DNA of 64,000 nucleotides, from positions 124,001 through 188,000 of the forward strand of contig NZ_BDCE01000019.1 of NCBI RefSeq assembly GCF_001613345.1. The letters run 5' to 3'. Position numbers and translations under genes: made by a program. Source of the stretch: Nocardia uniformis NBRC 13702 (GTDB lineage: Bacteria > Actinomycetota > Actinomycetes > Mycobacteriales > Mycobacteriaceae). Each line of letters starts with the position of its first letter. The stretch's first letter is position 1. Shown piece after piece: positions 44,557 through 53,799 of the stretch. The notes beneath the pieces are model-generated. The model saw nothing but the letters and a program-made list of their open reading frames with translations. It was not told where the DNA came from and searched no databases.

Positions 44557-45297
44557 TTAGGCCCGCCTACCGACGCTGTAGGCGGCAGCTCGATCGCGGA
44601 CGGTGTGCATATAGGTATTGGACTGGTTGTAGGTGAGTAGTGCTCTCTGCCAGCCGTCGGTTCCGGTGAGGTCTCCCCCACTCGCGCACAGGTAGCGAGC
44701 GGCGGTCAGTGCCGCATCGTCGATATTGTCCGGATCGGCGATACCGTCGCCATTCGCGTCCGTGCCCCAGCGCTGCCAGGTCTCCGGAATGAACTGCATG
44801 GGCCCCACGGCGCGGTCGTACACCGGATCGCCGTCGAGTTCGCCGCCGTCGCTGTCCTTGATCAGTGCCACGCCGGGCGAACCATCCAGCGCGATACCGC
44901 GAATGGGCGGCGAAACCCTGCCGTCCTCCCCGACCCGCGCCCCGCGATGGGTGCCGTGGCGACTCTCCACACTGGCGATGCCGGCAATGGTGGTCCAACC
45001 GATCCCACAGGCCGGCCGCGAGCGGGCCAGTACGGCGGCCGCGTACCCGTAGGCCTCGAGCTGCACCACCGGAATGCCGAGCGCATCGGACTGCTCCTCG
45101 GCCCAGGTGCGCAATTGCAGCGCGGTCCGACCGGGTGCATCGATATCGATGGGCGGCAGCGGCGTTCCGATACCGGGTGGAAATCCCTCCGGAATCGGCG
45201 TGAGATCAACTGTCCCGCAACCGGTCAGCAGCACGAGAGCACACGCCGTACCGAGAAGGCCGACGCGAGTGGAAGCGGCCCGGATTCCGGCCTTCAT
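44557..45297 (-). CDS. lpqU: Lytic transglycosylase lipoprotein
   Basis: A 246-residue exported lipoprotein: signal peptide with lipobox LLTGC near residue 27, then a lytic transglycosylase (SLT_2-type) domain with catalytic E in IASVESRHGTH, RAVGPMQFIPETWQRWG and YNQSNTYMHTV. It cleaves glycan strands of peptidoglycan. The order before eno matches mycobacterial lpqU (Rv1022). ATG 45297 has AGGG at good spacing; ATG 45318 is also open. Confidence 0.92.
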   Translation of the reverse strand: MKAGIRAASTRVGLLGTACALVLLTGCGTVDLTPIPEGFPPGIGTPLPPIDIDAPGRTALQLRTWAEEQSDALGIPVVQLEAYGYAAAVLARSRPACGIGWTTIAGIASVESRHGTHRGARVGEDGRVSPPIRGIALDGSPGVALIKDSDGGELDGDPVYDRAVGPMQFIPETWQRWGTDANGDGIADPDNIDDAALTAARYLCASGGDLTGTDGWQRALLTYNQSNTYMHTVRDRAAAYSVGRRA

Positions 45298-45539
45298 GAA
45301 ACGCACCCTATTCATCATCCAGATAGTTCGAGCAGGGGGCCAGGAATGCGGACCGGGCGGTCGGGGAATCGCTGTAATGCACGCGTTCGGCTACCCTTCC
45401 GCGCTAGCCTGTCATGCGCCCTAGCTATTTGTTGGCGACACGCCCGATCGAATTGCAAGGCTAGCCTAACCTCACACAAACGTGTACGTTTGCGCATCGA
45501 GTGTCTACGCACCACCGATGCGAAGAAGGGACTTCCCTG
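45298..45539. other. Divergent promoter region between lpqU and the oxygenase cluster
   Basis: A 242-base non-coding region between the divergent lpqU and oxygenase genes. It contains the iron box described at 45456-45474. Nothing else is recognisable. Confidence 0.7.
45456..45474 (+). promoter_or_regulatory. IdeR/DtxR-type iron box
   Basis: CAAGGCTAGCCTAACCTCA matches the 19-base IdeR/DtxR consensus TTAGGTTAGGCTAACCTAA at 14 positions, including the core AGCCTAACCT-like half. It lies 65 bases before the oxygenase start, in a typical promoter position, so the cluster is probably repressed by iron. Confidence 0.6.
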
Positions 45540-46640
45540 GTGAAAAGCGTTCTCTTCGAACGTAACTCGCTTCACCCCATGGAACTCGAACGACGCGAAC
45601 TTCCGGCCACCGGCGCGCGGGCCGTCCGCGATCTGGCACATGAGATCGCGGTCACCCTCGGTCCCGATCCGGCGACCTCCTCCACCCTGGCAAATCCGAC
45701 CCTGATTCACCTCGTCGACGCCCGCTACACCGAACTACCCGCCGCGGTGCGGGAGGCCATGCGCGCGCCCGCCACCACCGCGGGCGTCACCATCGTCGGG
45801 AGCGTGCCCCTCGACGACGGCGAACTCGGCCCCACCCCCATCGACTGGAAGCAGGCGGCGACGTGGGGCGGCGACCCGCTCACCTGCGCGGCCTCCTTCG
45901 AGCTCGATATCGCCATGCTGCTGCTGGCGCGCTGCGCCGGTGAACCCTTCGGCTGGCAGGGGCAGCAGGCCGGGCGGCTGGTCAACAATATTGTGCCGAG
46001 TCCGGGGCATGAGGAGGAGCAGACCGGGGCCAGCAGCACCACCCTGCTCGCCCCGCACACCGAGGACGCCTTCCACCCGGAGCGCGCCAATCTGCTCATG
46101 CTCGGCTGTCTGCGCAATCCGGATCGGGTCGGCACCACGGTGTCATCGGTGCGGCGGGTGGAATTGCGGCCGTGGCAGTGCGATCGGCTCAGTGAATCGA
46201 TACTGCCGATTCTGCCGGATCTGTCCTACGGCACCGAATTTCCCACCACCCCTGCACCCGCCGTGCCCACCCTCGGGACCGATGACGGACGGCTCACGCT
46301 GCGCTTCGATCCGGCGTATACGCCGCTGGCGGACGCCGATCCCGAATTCCGCTCCGCCTATGACCATTTGGCGTCGGAACTCGAAAGGGTATGTATCACC
46401 GCCGCTTTGGCCCCGGGAGAACTGTTGCTGGTGGACAATGACGTTGTGGTGCACGGGCGGGTGCCTTTCCGGCCCCGATACGACGGCACCGACCGCTGGC
46501 TCAAGCGGGTGAATATCCGGCTGCCGCAGCGCCGCCGCGCCGAAACCGAAGCCGCCGAGGACGGGTACGGCCAGCGCATCGTCGCACCGTTCCGCGCGAT
46601 GCGGCCTGAAATCGGCACGACCCTAGGACATCGCAGGTGA
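45540..46640 (+). CDS. Fe(II)/2-oxoglutarate-dependent oxygenase (clavaminate synthase/AsnO-VioC-like)
   Basis: A 366-residue oxygenase of the TauD/clavaminate synthase group. The iron triad is visible: H173 and E175 in LLAPHTEDAFHPERANLLML, and the distal H in LLVDNDVVVHGRVPF near 307; R in DGTDRWLKRV would bind 2-oxoglutarate. Relatives hydroxylate free amino acids such as Arg or Asn in peptide antibiotic pathways. GTG 45540 follows GAAGGGA. It is the first gene after the iron box and overlaps the next gene by 4 bases. Confidence 0.88.
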   Translation: MKSVLFERNSLHPMELERRELPATGARAVRDLAHEIAVTLGPDPATSSTLANPTLIHLVDARYTELPAAVREAMRAPATTAGVTIVGSVPLDDGELGPTPIDWKQAATWGGDPLTCAASFELDIAMLLLARCAGEPFGWQGQQAGRLVNNIVPSPGHEEEQTGASSTTLLAPHTEDAFHPERANLLMLGCLRNPDRVGTTVSSVRRVELRPWQCDRLSESILPILPDLSYGTEFPTTPAPAVPTLGTDDGRLTLRFDPAYTPLADADPEFRSAYDHLASELERVCITAALAPGELLLVDNDVVVHGRVPFRPRYDGTDRWLKRVNIRLPQRRRAETEAAEDGYGQRIVAPFRAMRPEIGTTLGHRR

Positions 46641-47626
46641 ATTCTCGACCCACCCCGCTGCGGGTGCTCAGCCGCAGCGATCTCGCGGACGTTCCGATCA
46701 GCCCGGTCGAGGTGGTGCGCGCCGTCGAAGACGCGTATCTCGCCTTCGCGGCCGGGGAGTCGGATAATCCGCGCAAGCTCAGCGTCGCCCATCCCGACGG
46801 ATGGTCGGTGGCCTACGCCATGCTCGGCCGGGACGGCCGCCGCCGCGTGGTCGCCATGAAAACCTCGTACAAGTTCGATCCGAACCACGACCGCAGCACC
46901 AAGAAGTACTACACCACGATCACGCTCTACGACGACGCCACCGGACTGCCGCTGGCCATGATGGACTGCGCCCGCGTGGGCGCACTGCGGACACCGGCGG
47001 TATCGGCACTGCTGGTGCGGGAGACCATTCGCCCCGAAGCGCGCAGCGTGCTGCTGATCGGCACCGGAACCCAGGGCCGCAATGCCCTGCCGCATCTGCT
47101 GGCCGCCAATCCACAGCTCAATCGACTAATGCTCTACGGCACCCACCCCGAGGGCCTCGAATCGGTGCATCAGCAACTACTGCACCATCATCCACAGGCC
47201 GAACTGGAGATAGTCCCAGATCCGTACGCCGCCGCCCGCACCGCCGACGTGGTGCTGGCCACCGCCGGGCCAGGCACCCGGGTCGCCCTGGAGGCGAGCG
47301 ACCTCGCACCCGGCGCGCTGGCGGTGCTGGTCGGGTACGGGCTGGCACCGTCCACGCTGGTCCAGGCCGACCGCGTAATCGCCACCAGCGCCGAACAAAT
47401 GGCGCTGACCGGCACCGATATGGCGGGGCCGGATGGCCGACTACGTCGGGTGGACGCCGAGCTACCGCAGATCCTGAGCCGCCGTGCGGTGGGTCGGACC
47501 GCGGATGACGAACGCATCTTCGTCTACAACAGCGGCTTGGTGCTCACCGATATCGCAGTCGCACACGCACTGGCTACGCGCGCCATCGCCGAGGGGCGTG
47601 GAACGGAGGTGTCGCTGTGGGACTGA
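46637..47626 (+). CDS. SbnB-like ornithine cyclodeaminase/mu-crystallin family dehydrogenase
   Basis: A 329-residue NAD-dependent protein: VAMKTSYKFDPNHDR in the substrate domain, VGALRTPAVSALLV, and the Rossmann GTGTQG in SVLLIGTGTQGRNALPHLL. The best fit is SbnB, which oxidises N-(1-amino-1-carboxy-2-ethyl)-glutamate to 2,3-diaminopropionate and 2-oxoglutarate in staphyloferrin B synthesis; ornithine cyclodeaminase is the alternative. The SbnA-like gene in the cluster favours the former. It overlaps the oxygenase stop (GTGA). Confidence 0.85.
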   Translation: MNSRPTPLRVLSRSDLADVPISPVEVVRAVEDAYLAFAAGESDNPRKLSVAHPDGWSVAYAMLGRDGRRRVVAMKTSYKFDPNHDRSTKKYYTTITLYDDATGLPLAMMDCARVGALRTPAVSALLVRETIRPEARSVLLIGTGTQGRNALPHLLAANPQLNRLMLYGTHPEGLESVHQQLLHHHPQAELEIVPDPYAAARTADVVLATAGPGTRVALEASDLAPGALAVLVGYGLAPSTLVQADRVIATSAEQMALTGTDMAGPDGRLRRVDAELPQILSRRAVGRTADDERIFVYNSGLVLTDIAVAHALATRAIAEGRGTEVSLWD

Positions 47627-47687
47627 ACAGCTTTCGGCACAACAGCGAAAGGGGCCGACCCTGACGAACACCGTGAAATCCCTGACC

Positions 47688-49388
47688 ATGGTCGCCGAAC
47701 CGGATGACATCGAGCGTGAATCCGCCGCCGATGCCCACGATCTCACCCCCGGTCCGCACACGCCTGGCCGCGCCGGTATCACCGCGGCGCCGATGCCCGC
47801 GCACCGTGACGACTGGGAGCGACAACTCCTGGCGGATCCGAAACTATTGCGCGATATGGCCATTGCGGCGGCCGGCCCTTTCCATGTCGTCTACCCCGCC
47901 CGGGTCGGCCAGAATATTCGCGCCTTCCGCGAGGTATTCGACCGCGCCGGAGTGGTCGGCGCGATCTACTACGGCAAAAAGGCCAATAAGGCGGCCTGCG
48001 TGGTGACCGAATGCGCCACACACGGTGTGGGCGTGGATGTTTCCAGCGCGGCCGAATTCGACGCCGCCCTGCGCGGCGGCGTCGACGGCGGCGACCTCAT
48101 GGTCACCGGGCCCGCCAAATCCGATGAGCTGCTGCGGCTGTCGGTGTGGCACAGGGCGATCATCGCTATCGACTCGCTGGAGGAACTCGAGCGGTTGAGC
48201 CAACTGAGCGCGAGGCGCGTTCGCAGCGAACAGGGCACTACCGGACCTGAGCGCGAGATATCCCCCGGCCCCTCGTCATTCCGGCGTGCTTTTGGCCGGA
48301 ATCCACCTTCGGCCAGTAGTGGATCCCGGCCAAAAGCACGCCGGGATGACGGGGACGGCAGGCGACATCACGCGGAGAACCTCAGTAACAGCAGCCAGGA
48401 CACTTCCAACGGGCCAGCCACACCCGGCGAGCCGGGCGGGCGCGCCGCAGCCGACCGGCGGCCGCGCGTGGTGCTGCGGGTACTGCCGCCGGGATCGCAC
48501 AGCCGGTTCGGGCTGACCGAGGAGCAATTGGATCTGGCGGTCACCCGGATCGAGCCGGAGTCGATGCTGCTGGAGGGGTTCAGTTTTCATCTCACCGGCT
48601 ACGACTACGCACCGCGGGCCGAGTTGGCGGCGGCGCTGATCGACCGCTGCCGGGAGGCGCGGGGGCTCGGGCATCCGGTCACCACCATCTCCATCGGCGG
48701 TGGGTTCGGCGTCGACTATGTACCGGAGCAGGCGTGGCGGAACTTTGTCGCGGGCGTGAATCCCCGGTGGTTCCACGGCGACAAGCGGCCCTCCCCCGAT
48801 TCGTTCTATCCGTATCACTTCCCCGATCCGGGGCCGACCATGCTGGCGCGGGTGCTCGAGCACGACGATCTCGCGGGGCGGCTGCGGCGGGAGGGGCTGC
48901 GGTTGGCCGTCGAACCCGGGCGCGCGCTACTGGATCGGGCCGGAAGCTCGGTATTCCGGGTGCAGGGTGTGAAAGAGCTGAGCGCGCACGGGCATTCGTA
49001 TTCGGTACTCACCGTGGACGGCACCAGCCTGAGTCTGTCCGAGCAGTGGTTCGACAGTGAGTTCCTGCCCGATCCGGTGCTGTGGCCGGAGCGCTCCGGC
49101 GCGGTCACGCCGACCTGTGTCGGCGGGGCGTCCTGCCTCGAGGACGACATGCTCAGCTGGCGACGAATCCCGCTACCCGGGCAAGCGTCGACCGGAGACC
49201 TGTTGATCTACCCGAATACGGCCGGGTACCAGATGGACAGCAATGAATCGGCATTCCACGAATTGCCCATTCCACCCAAGGTGGTGCTGCGCGACCGCGC
49301 GGATGGAATGGGATTCACGTGGACGGTCGATTCACCCGACCCACGAGTAACTTCCCGAATCGGGCAGGCCATTGCCGATGAGCGGTGA
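47688..49388 (+). CDS. PLP-dependent decarboxylase (SbnH/Y4yA-like) with in-frame palindromic repeat
   Basis: A fold-III PLP enzyme of about 566 residues (typical size is 450-480). The PLP lysine is K98 in IYYGKKANKAA; the glycine loop is ISIGGGFGVDYV, EPGRALLDR binds phosphate, and the C-terminal GGASCLEDDMLSWRRIPLPG with IYPNTAGYQMDSNESAFH is the Y4yA-type end. Residues about 175-258, between the first barrel strands, are an Arg/Gly/Ser/Pro-rich insert, and 196-222 are encoded by palindromic repeat copy B. The rest of the frame is intact, so the enzyme may still fold with an extra loop. The start is uncertain (GTG 47673 or ATG 47688). Y4yA naming is from family resemblance. Confidence 0.82.
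   Translation: MVAEPDDIERESAADAHDLTPGPHTPGRAGITAAPMPAHRDDWERQLLADPKLLRDMAIAAAGPFHVVYPARVGQNIRAFREVFDRAGVVGAIYYGKKANKAACVVTECATHGVGVDVSSAAEFDAALRGGVDGGDLMVTGPAKSDELLRLSVWHRAIIAIDSLEELERLSQLSARRVRSEQGTTGPEREISPGPSSFRRAFGRNPPSASSGSRPKARRDDGDGRRHHAENLSNSSQDTSNGPATPGEPGGRAAADRRPRVVLRVLPPGSHSRFGLTEEQLDLAVTRIEPESMLLEGFSFHLTGYDYAPRAELAAALIDRCREARGLGHPVTTISIGGGFGVDYVPEQAWRNFVAGVNPRWFHGDKRPSPDSFYPYHFPDPGPTMLARVLEHDDLAGRLRREGLRLAVEPGRALLDRAGSSVFRVQGVKELSAHGHSYSVLTVDGTSLSLSEQWFDSEFLPDPVLWPERSGAVTPTCVGGASCLEDDMLSWRRIPLPGQASTGDLLIYPNTAGYQMDSNESAFHELPIPPKVVLRDRADGMGFTWTVDSPDPRVTSRIGQAIADER
48274..48352. repeat. Palindromic repetitive element, copy B (inside a gene)
   Basis: A near-perfect inverted repeat: CGTCATTCCGGCGTGCTTTT then GGCCGGAATCCA (48274-48305) and GGATCCCGGCCAAAAGCACG then CCGGGATGACGG (48321-48352), a 15-base loop. 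The arms match copies A and C. Here it lies within the decarboxylase coding sequence, read in frame as 26-27 residues. Confidence 0.9.
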
Positions 49389-49631
49389 CGCAAGCGCGCA
49401 TTTCGGCCATCGAGACCAATCCCCGAACGCCTTCCACTAAGGTTTCCCTCAGCTTCACTCGAGGCGTAGCCGGGTTGTGCCCAAACCGGGTCCGACAACC
49501 GTTTCGCCTGGTAGACGTGCGGCGATAGTGACAAATAGTGGCCGTGTCAGCGGTTGCGCGTCCGGCCGCCATGAAGTTGCGGGCAATGCGCACCGAGAAT
49601 CGAAACATCCACATCGCGAGGAGATACTTTC

Positions 49632-50987
49632 ATGCCGGTTGTCACAGCCCGCGTGACAGACCTTATCGGTCAAACGCCGCTGTTCGAGCTGGCCGCCACC
49701 ACCGGTGGCACCAAGTTGTACTTGAAGCTGGAGAGCATGAATCCGACCGGCGCCGCGAAAATCCGCATGGCCCGCGCCATGGTGGATGACGCGGAAGCGC
49801 GCGGACTTTTGGCAACCGGCGGGCATATCATCGAATCGACGTCCGGAAATACCGGTCTGGGTTTGGCGGTAGTAGCGGCCGAACGCGGGTATCGCTTTAC
49901 CGCGGTGGTCGACAACCACGCCTGCCGGGACAAATTGCGAGCGATGAAAGCCATGGGTGCCGAACTTGTGTTCGTCGCCGAGGAGGGCAATGACAGCCTG
50001 TCCACCTCGGCGCGTGAGGAACTCGCCGAGAAAATGGCGGCCGAGGAATGCGCGGCCGCCGAACGCGCGGGCCTGCGACCGAATACGTACTTCACCGAAC
50101 AGCACAACAATGACGCCAACGCCGTCGGCTACTACGCACTGGCCGACGAACTGCTCGCCGCGCTCGGCACGGTGGATGTGTTGATCTCCGCGGTCGGCAC
50201 CGGCGGTTCCATGTTCGGCACCGCCCGGCGGCTGCGGGAGAACGGATTCGAGCCGCTGCTCTACGGCGTGGAACCGGTGGGCTCCATTGCCTTCGGCGGG
50301 CCCGCCGGACCGTACTGGCAGTCGGGCACCGGCACCCCGGAGGGCGCGGATCCGGGCAAGATCGTCGACGAGGACCTCGGCCTGCTCGAGGAGGGCGTGA
50401 AGGTATCCGATGTGGAGGCGTTCGCGACCGCCCGGGTAATCGCCGCGAAACTCGGCCTGATGATCGGCGGCTCGGCGGGCGGCTCGGTCTTCGCCGCGCT
50501 CGACCGCCTCAGTGAATTCCCGGCGGAGTCCACGGTGGTCACCATCGTGGGCGACGGCGGCGAGAAGTACCTCGATACGGTCTTCGACGACGACTGGATG
50601 AGCGACCGCGATCTCCTGGACGTGGAGACAGAACGTAAGGTCGCCGAAATGCTCGACCGCTACGCACCCGCAAGCCGTCAGCGCCGCATGGAACCGGCGC
50701 TCGCCACCACACCCGCGCGCACCACCCCGGCAGTGGTCAACAGCTCAGCCACCACCTCGGTGGCGGTCAGCAGTTCGGCCCCGGCCGCCTCCTCGGCTAT
50801 GGCGACCTCCGCACCCGCAACGACCTCCGCTGCGAATGCCGCCGAGGCCACCCGCGCATCCGCGGCCGCGGCGACCTCCGCACCCGCGGCCTCCGCCCCG
50901 CAGCGGCAGACAGCGCCCCCCGCGATTTCGCCCCACGCCAATGAGCTCGAGTTGGTCGGTCAGTCGAACGGGGCCGCGGCCAAATGA
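49632..50987 (+). CDS. SbnA-like PLP synthase (cysteine synthase family)
   Basis: A 451-residue fold-II PLP enzyme. PLP lysine K43 in ESMNPTGAAKIRMARAM; phosphate loop TSGNTG at 70-75; GTGGSMFG near 190 and GGSAGGSV near 275. The AAK in place of cysteine synthase SVKDR is the SbnA pattern; SbnA makes N-(1-amino-1-carboxy-2-ethyl)-glutamate from O-phosphoserine and glutamate. Residues about 350-451 are an Ala/Thr/Ser-rich low-complexity tail, unusual for the family. ATG 49632 starts 243 bases after the decarboxylase, so a second promoter is likely. The MATE gene overlaps its stop (ATGA). Confidence 0.88.
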   Translation: MPVVTARVTDLIGQTPLFELAATTGGTKLYLKLESMNPTGAAKIRMARAMVDDAEARGLLATGGHIIESTSGNTGLGLAVVAAERGYRFTAVVDNHACRDKLRAMKAMGAELVFVAEEGNDSLSTSAREELAEKMAAEECAAAERAGLRPNTYFTEQHNNDANAVGYYALADELLAALGTVDVLISAVGTGGSMFGTARRLRENGFEPLLYGVEPVGSIAFGGPAGPYWQSGTGTPEGADPGKIVDEDLGLLEEGVKVSDVEAFATARVIAAKLGLMIGGSAGGSVFAALDRLSEFPAESTVVTIVGDGGEKYLDTVFDDDWMSDRDLLDVETERKVAEMLDRYAPASRQRRMEPALATTPARTTPAVVNSSATTSVAVSSSAPAASSAMATSAPATTSAANAAEATRASAAAATSAPAASAPQRQTAPPAISPHANELELVGQSNGAAAK

Positions 50988-52507
50988 ACTCCGCCGCTCG
51001 GCAATCCGACGGACGACGACTCACCGCACTGGCGACGCCGATCGCATTCACGCAACTGGCACAGGTCGCGGTGTCGACCACCAATATCGCGCTCATGGGC
51101 ACGCTCGGGGTGCGGGAGGTGGCCGCCGGTGGGTTGGCGCTGGTGTTGTTCAACCAGATTCGCACCATGTGCGTCGGATTGATCACCGGAACCGGTAATC
51201 GGGTGGCCACGGTGGTGAGCCGGGCGGAGAAACTCGGCGTGAGCGCTGGACCCGGAGGCGGCAGCCTGAGGGTGAGCGAGCCAGCCGGAAGGCTGTCCGT
51301 TGAGGGCGGCGGTGGGAGACGGGGGGGCCACGGAGGGCCCCGGGAACGCCGCAATGGGCACAGTACGGCGGCCGACCACGAGGTGCGCGAGGTGGTGCGG
51401 TCGAGTTTCCTGATCGCGACGCTGGCCGGAATCATCGGCGCGATATTGCTGATCGGGCTCGGCTGGGCCCTGCAATGGCTCGGGCAGGACGAGTCGGTGC
51501 TGGAGGCGGCGCGGCCCATGATGGTCGCGCTGGCCCCGGGACTGCTGCCGTGCCTGTGGTTCCAGGTGCTGCGTCAGTACACGGTGGGTATGCAGCGGCC
51601 GCAGGCGCTCCTGCTGGTGACCATCGGTTCCGTCGCGCTGAATCTGGTGCTGGCGCTGGCGCTCATGCACGGTTGGCTCGGACTTCCCGCGCTCGGGCTG
51701 ACCGGTATCGGCGTAGCCACCTCACTGGTCTTCCTGATTACCTTCGGCGTGTTCTGGGCCATGGTGCACAGCGACCCGAAACTCGGTGCGGCACTGTCGA
51801 TTCGCATGTGGCCCGCCCAGCTGGCGACGGTGCGCGAGGAACTGAAGCTGGGTACCCCGATCGCCCTCACCTACGGGTCCGAGGCGGGCATGTTCTCGGT
51901 GCTGGCGCTGGTCATGGGCAGTATCGGGGCCGCAGCGCTGGCCGCCCACAATGTCGTCTACCAGATCGTCTACATCGTGTTCCAGGTGGCGATCGGCCTC
52001 TCACACGGCTCGTCCATCCTGGTGAGCACGGCCGTGGCGCGCGAGGAGTACCCGCACGCGCGGGCGGTGGCGTGGCTGGCGGTGCGGTACGCGGCGATCG
52101 TGGTCGTGGTGACCGGCGCCGCCTATGTGCTGGTGCCGAACCTGGTGCTGAAGCCATTCCTGGGTGACGCCAATGGCGAGACCGTCGCGCTGGCGCACAC
52201 CCTGCTGCTCATCGCCATCGTGCTGCAATTCTTCGATGCCGCCCAGAACATCGGGGTCGGTCTGTTGCGCGGTCTCAAGGACACCAAGGCCGGTTTCCGG
52301 CTCTCCCTGATCGGCTACTGGGCTGTGGGATTGCCCACTGCACTACTGCTCGCCTACCCCTTGCATCTGGGCGCGGCCGGGGTGTGGTGGGGGCTGACCG
52401 CCGGTCTCGCCGTCACCGCTGTCCTGATGCTGCGCCGCTACTTCGCCCTGCTCGATGCACGTGAGCAGCAGCTTCCACGCGTGCTGGCCAGTAGCTTCGG
52501 ACGCTGA
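50984..52507 (+). CDS. MATE-family efflux transporter
   Basis: A 507-residue membrane protein with 12 predicted helices of the MATE (NorM/DinF) family: AFTQLAQVAVSTTNIALMGT opens the first half and TYGSEAGMFSVLALVMG the second. It should export a small molecule in exchange for protons or sodium. A Gly/Arg-rich insert of about 45 residues (86-130; 51239-51373) sits in the loop between helices 2 and 3. It overlaps the SbnA-like gene by 4 bases, so it is the likely exporter of the cluster product. Confidence 0.88.
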   Translation: MNSAARQSDGRRLTALATPIAFTQLAQVAVSTTNIALMGTLGVREVAAGGLALVLFNQIRTMCVGLITGTGNRVATVVSRAEKLGVSAGPGGGSLRVSEPAGRLSVEGGGGRRGGHGGPRERRNGHSTAADHEVREVVRSSFLIATLAGIIGAILLIGLGWALQWLGQDESVLEAARPMMVALAPGLLPCLWFQVLRQYTVGMQRPQALLLVTIGSVALNLVLALALMHGWLGLPALGLTGIGVATSLVFLITFGVFWAMVHSDPKLGAALSIRMWPAQLATVREELKLGTPIALTYGSEAGMFSVLALVMGSIGAAALAAHNVVYQIVYIVFQVAIGLSHGSSILVSTAVAREEYPHARAVAWLAVRYAAIVVVVTGAAYVLVPNLVLKPFLGDANGETVALAHTLLLIAIVLQFFDAAQNIGVGLLRGLKDTKAGFRLSLIGYWAVGLPTALLLAYPLHLGAAGVWWGLTAGLAVTAVLMLRRYFALLDAREQQLPRVLASSFGR

Positions 52508-52636
52508 GCCGACACGCAAATCTCACCTTCCCGCAAGCATGTCGTCACTGGGCGAGGGCACGCTGAAAGAAACGGCTTCGCTATTCTGGCCGACGGAATC
52601 GGCAAGCCAAAGGCGAATACGAAACCGCCGGGGAGG

Positions 52637-53593
52637 ATGTCCGTGTACATCTCGAGAGTCGCCGAGTACCCGAGACCCGATCATGTCCTGTTCCACTTCA
52701 GTGACACCCACCTGATCGCGGCCGACGCCGACCTGTACGGCGAAGTCGATGCCGAGCAGCGGTTGGCCGAACTACTCGAACAGGCCGAGGCCAGCCGTAT
52801 TACGCCGAGCGCCATAGTGTTCACAGGCGACCTCGCCGATCACGGCGAGGCGCGCGCGTACGTCAAGCTGCGCAAACTGGTGGAGCCGTTCGCCGAGCGC
52901 ATCGGCGCGCCGCTGGTGTGGGTGGCGGGCAATCACGACAGCCGGGCCGCGCTGCGCGAAAACCTGCTCGATGAGCCGGGTTCCGACACGCCGTATGACC
53001 GAGTCCATATGTTCGACGGGTTGCGCATCGTCGTCCTCGACACCACGGTGCCCGGCCACCACTACGGCGAGATCAGCGCCGCCCAGCTGCAATGGCTGCG
53101 CGATGTGCTCGCCGAACCCGCGCCGTTCGGAACCATCCTGGCCATGCACCATCCGCCGGTGCCGTGCGTACTCGATCTCGCGGTCACGGTGGAGCTACGC
53201 GATCAGCGTCGCCTCGCCGACGTGCTGGACGGCACCGATGTGCGGGCCATCCTGGCCGGACACCTGCACTTCTCCACCAATGCCACCTTCGCGGGCATTC
53301 CGGTATCGGTGGCGTCGGCGACCTGCTACAGCCAGGACCTGTCCGTGGCACAGGGCGGCCTGCGCGGGCGCGACGCCGCACAGGCCTTCAACTATGTGCA
53401 CATCTATCCGGATACCGTGGTGCACTCGGTGGTGCCCATCGGAGCCGGGCCGACCGTGGGTGAACCGGCCGACCCGGAGCAGGCCGCGCAGCGATTGGCC
53501 GACGCGGGCATAGTCATCCCGCCCGCGGCCCGCATCCCGCACGTGGTCGAACGCCGCGACACCGCCGAGACCGACGGCGAAACGGTGGTCTGA
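52637..53593 (+). CDS. Calcineurin-like phosphoesterase (CpdA/Rv0805-like)
   Basis: A 318-residue metallophosphoesterase. All metal-binding motifs are present: [28 protein letters not shown] and AGHLHFS. It resembles mycobacterial Rv0805, a 3',5'-cyclic nucleotide phosphodiesterase that also has other activities. The C-terminal 40 residues are a flexible extension. The start at ATG 52637 has GGGGAGG very close; GTG 52643 is an alternative. Confidence 0.9.
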   Translation: MSVYISRVAEYPRPDHVLFHFSDTHLIAADADLYGEVDAEQRLAELLEQAEASRITPSAIVFTGDLADHGEARAYVKLRKLVEPFAERIGAPLVWVAGNHDSRAALRENLLDEPGSDTPYDRVHMFDGLRIVVLDTTVPGHHYGEISAAQLQWLRDVLAEPAPFGTILAMHHPPVPCVLDLAVTVELRDQRRLADVLDGTDVRAILAGHLHFSTNATFAGIPVSVASATCYSQDLSVAQGGLRGRDAAQAFNYVHIYPDTVVHSVVPIGAGPTVGEPADPEQAAQRLADAGIVIPPAARIPHVVERRDTAETDGETVV

Positions 53594-53599
53594 GGCCCT

Positions 53600-53715
53600 C
53601 ATCCCGGCGCCCCCGCACCCGGCACGCCCCGCACCCGTCGCCCCGGTATGCCCAGGCACGCGCCGCACCCGTCATCCCGGTACGCCGCACCCGTCATCCC
53701 GGTATGTCCCACACC
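53600..53715. repeat. Short tandem repeats left of palindromic copy C
   Basis: Degenerate copies of a 22-24-base unit (GCACCCGTCATCCCGGTATG) occur about five times; the last runs into palindromic copy C, which starts with the same CGTCATCCCGG. The unit looks like an extended or slipped piece of the element arm. Confidence 0.6.
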
Positions 53716-53799
53716 CGTCATCCCGGCGTGCTTTGGCCGGGATCCACGCCGTCGCAACGGGTTCCGATGGATTCCGGCCAAAAGCACGCCGGAATGACG
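53716..53799. repeat. Palindromic repetitive element, copy C
   Basis: Left arm CGTCATCCCGGCGTGCTTTG then GCCGGGATCCA, right arm GGATTCCGGCCAAAAGCACG then CCGGAATGACGA. It lies between the 3' ends of the convergent phosphodiesterase and Stealth genes. Confidence 0.85.

Noticed and set aside
49438..49456. Possible second iron box before the SbnA-like gene
   Set aside because: AAGGTTTCCCTCAGCTT fits only about 11 of 19 positions; too weak to list.
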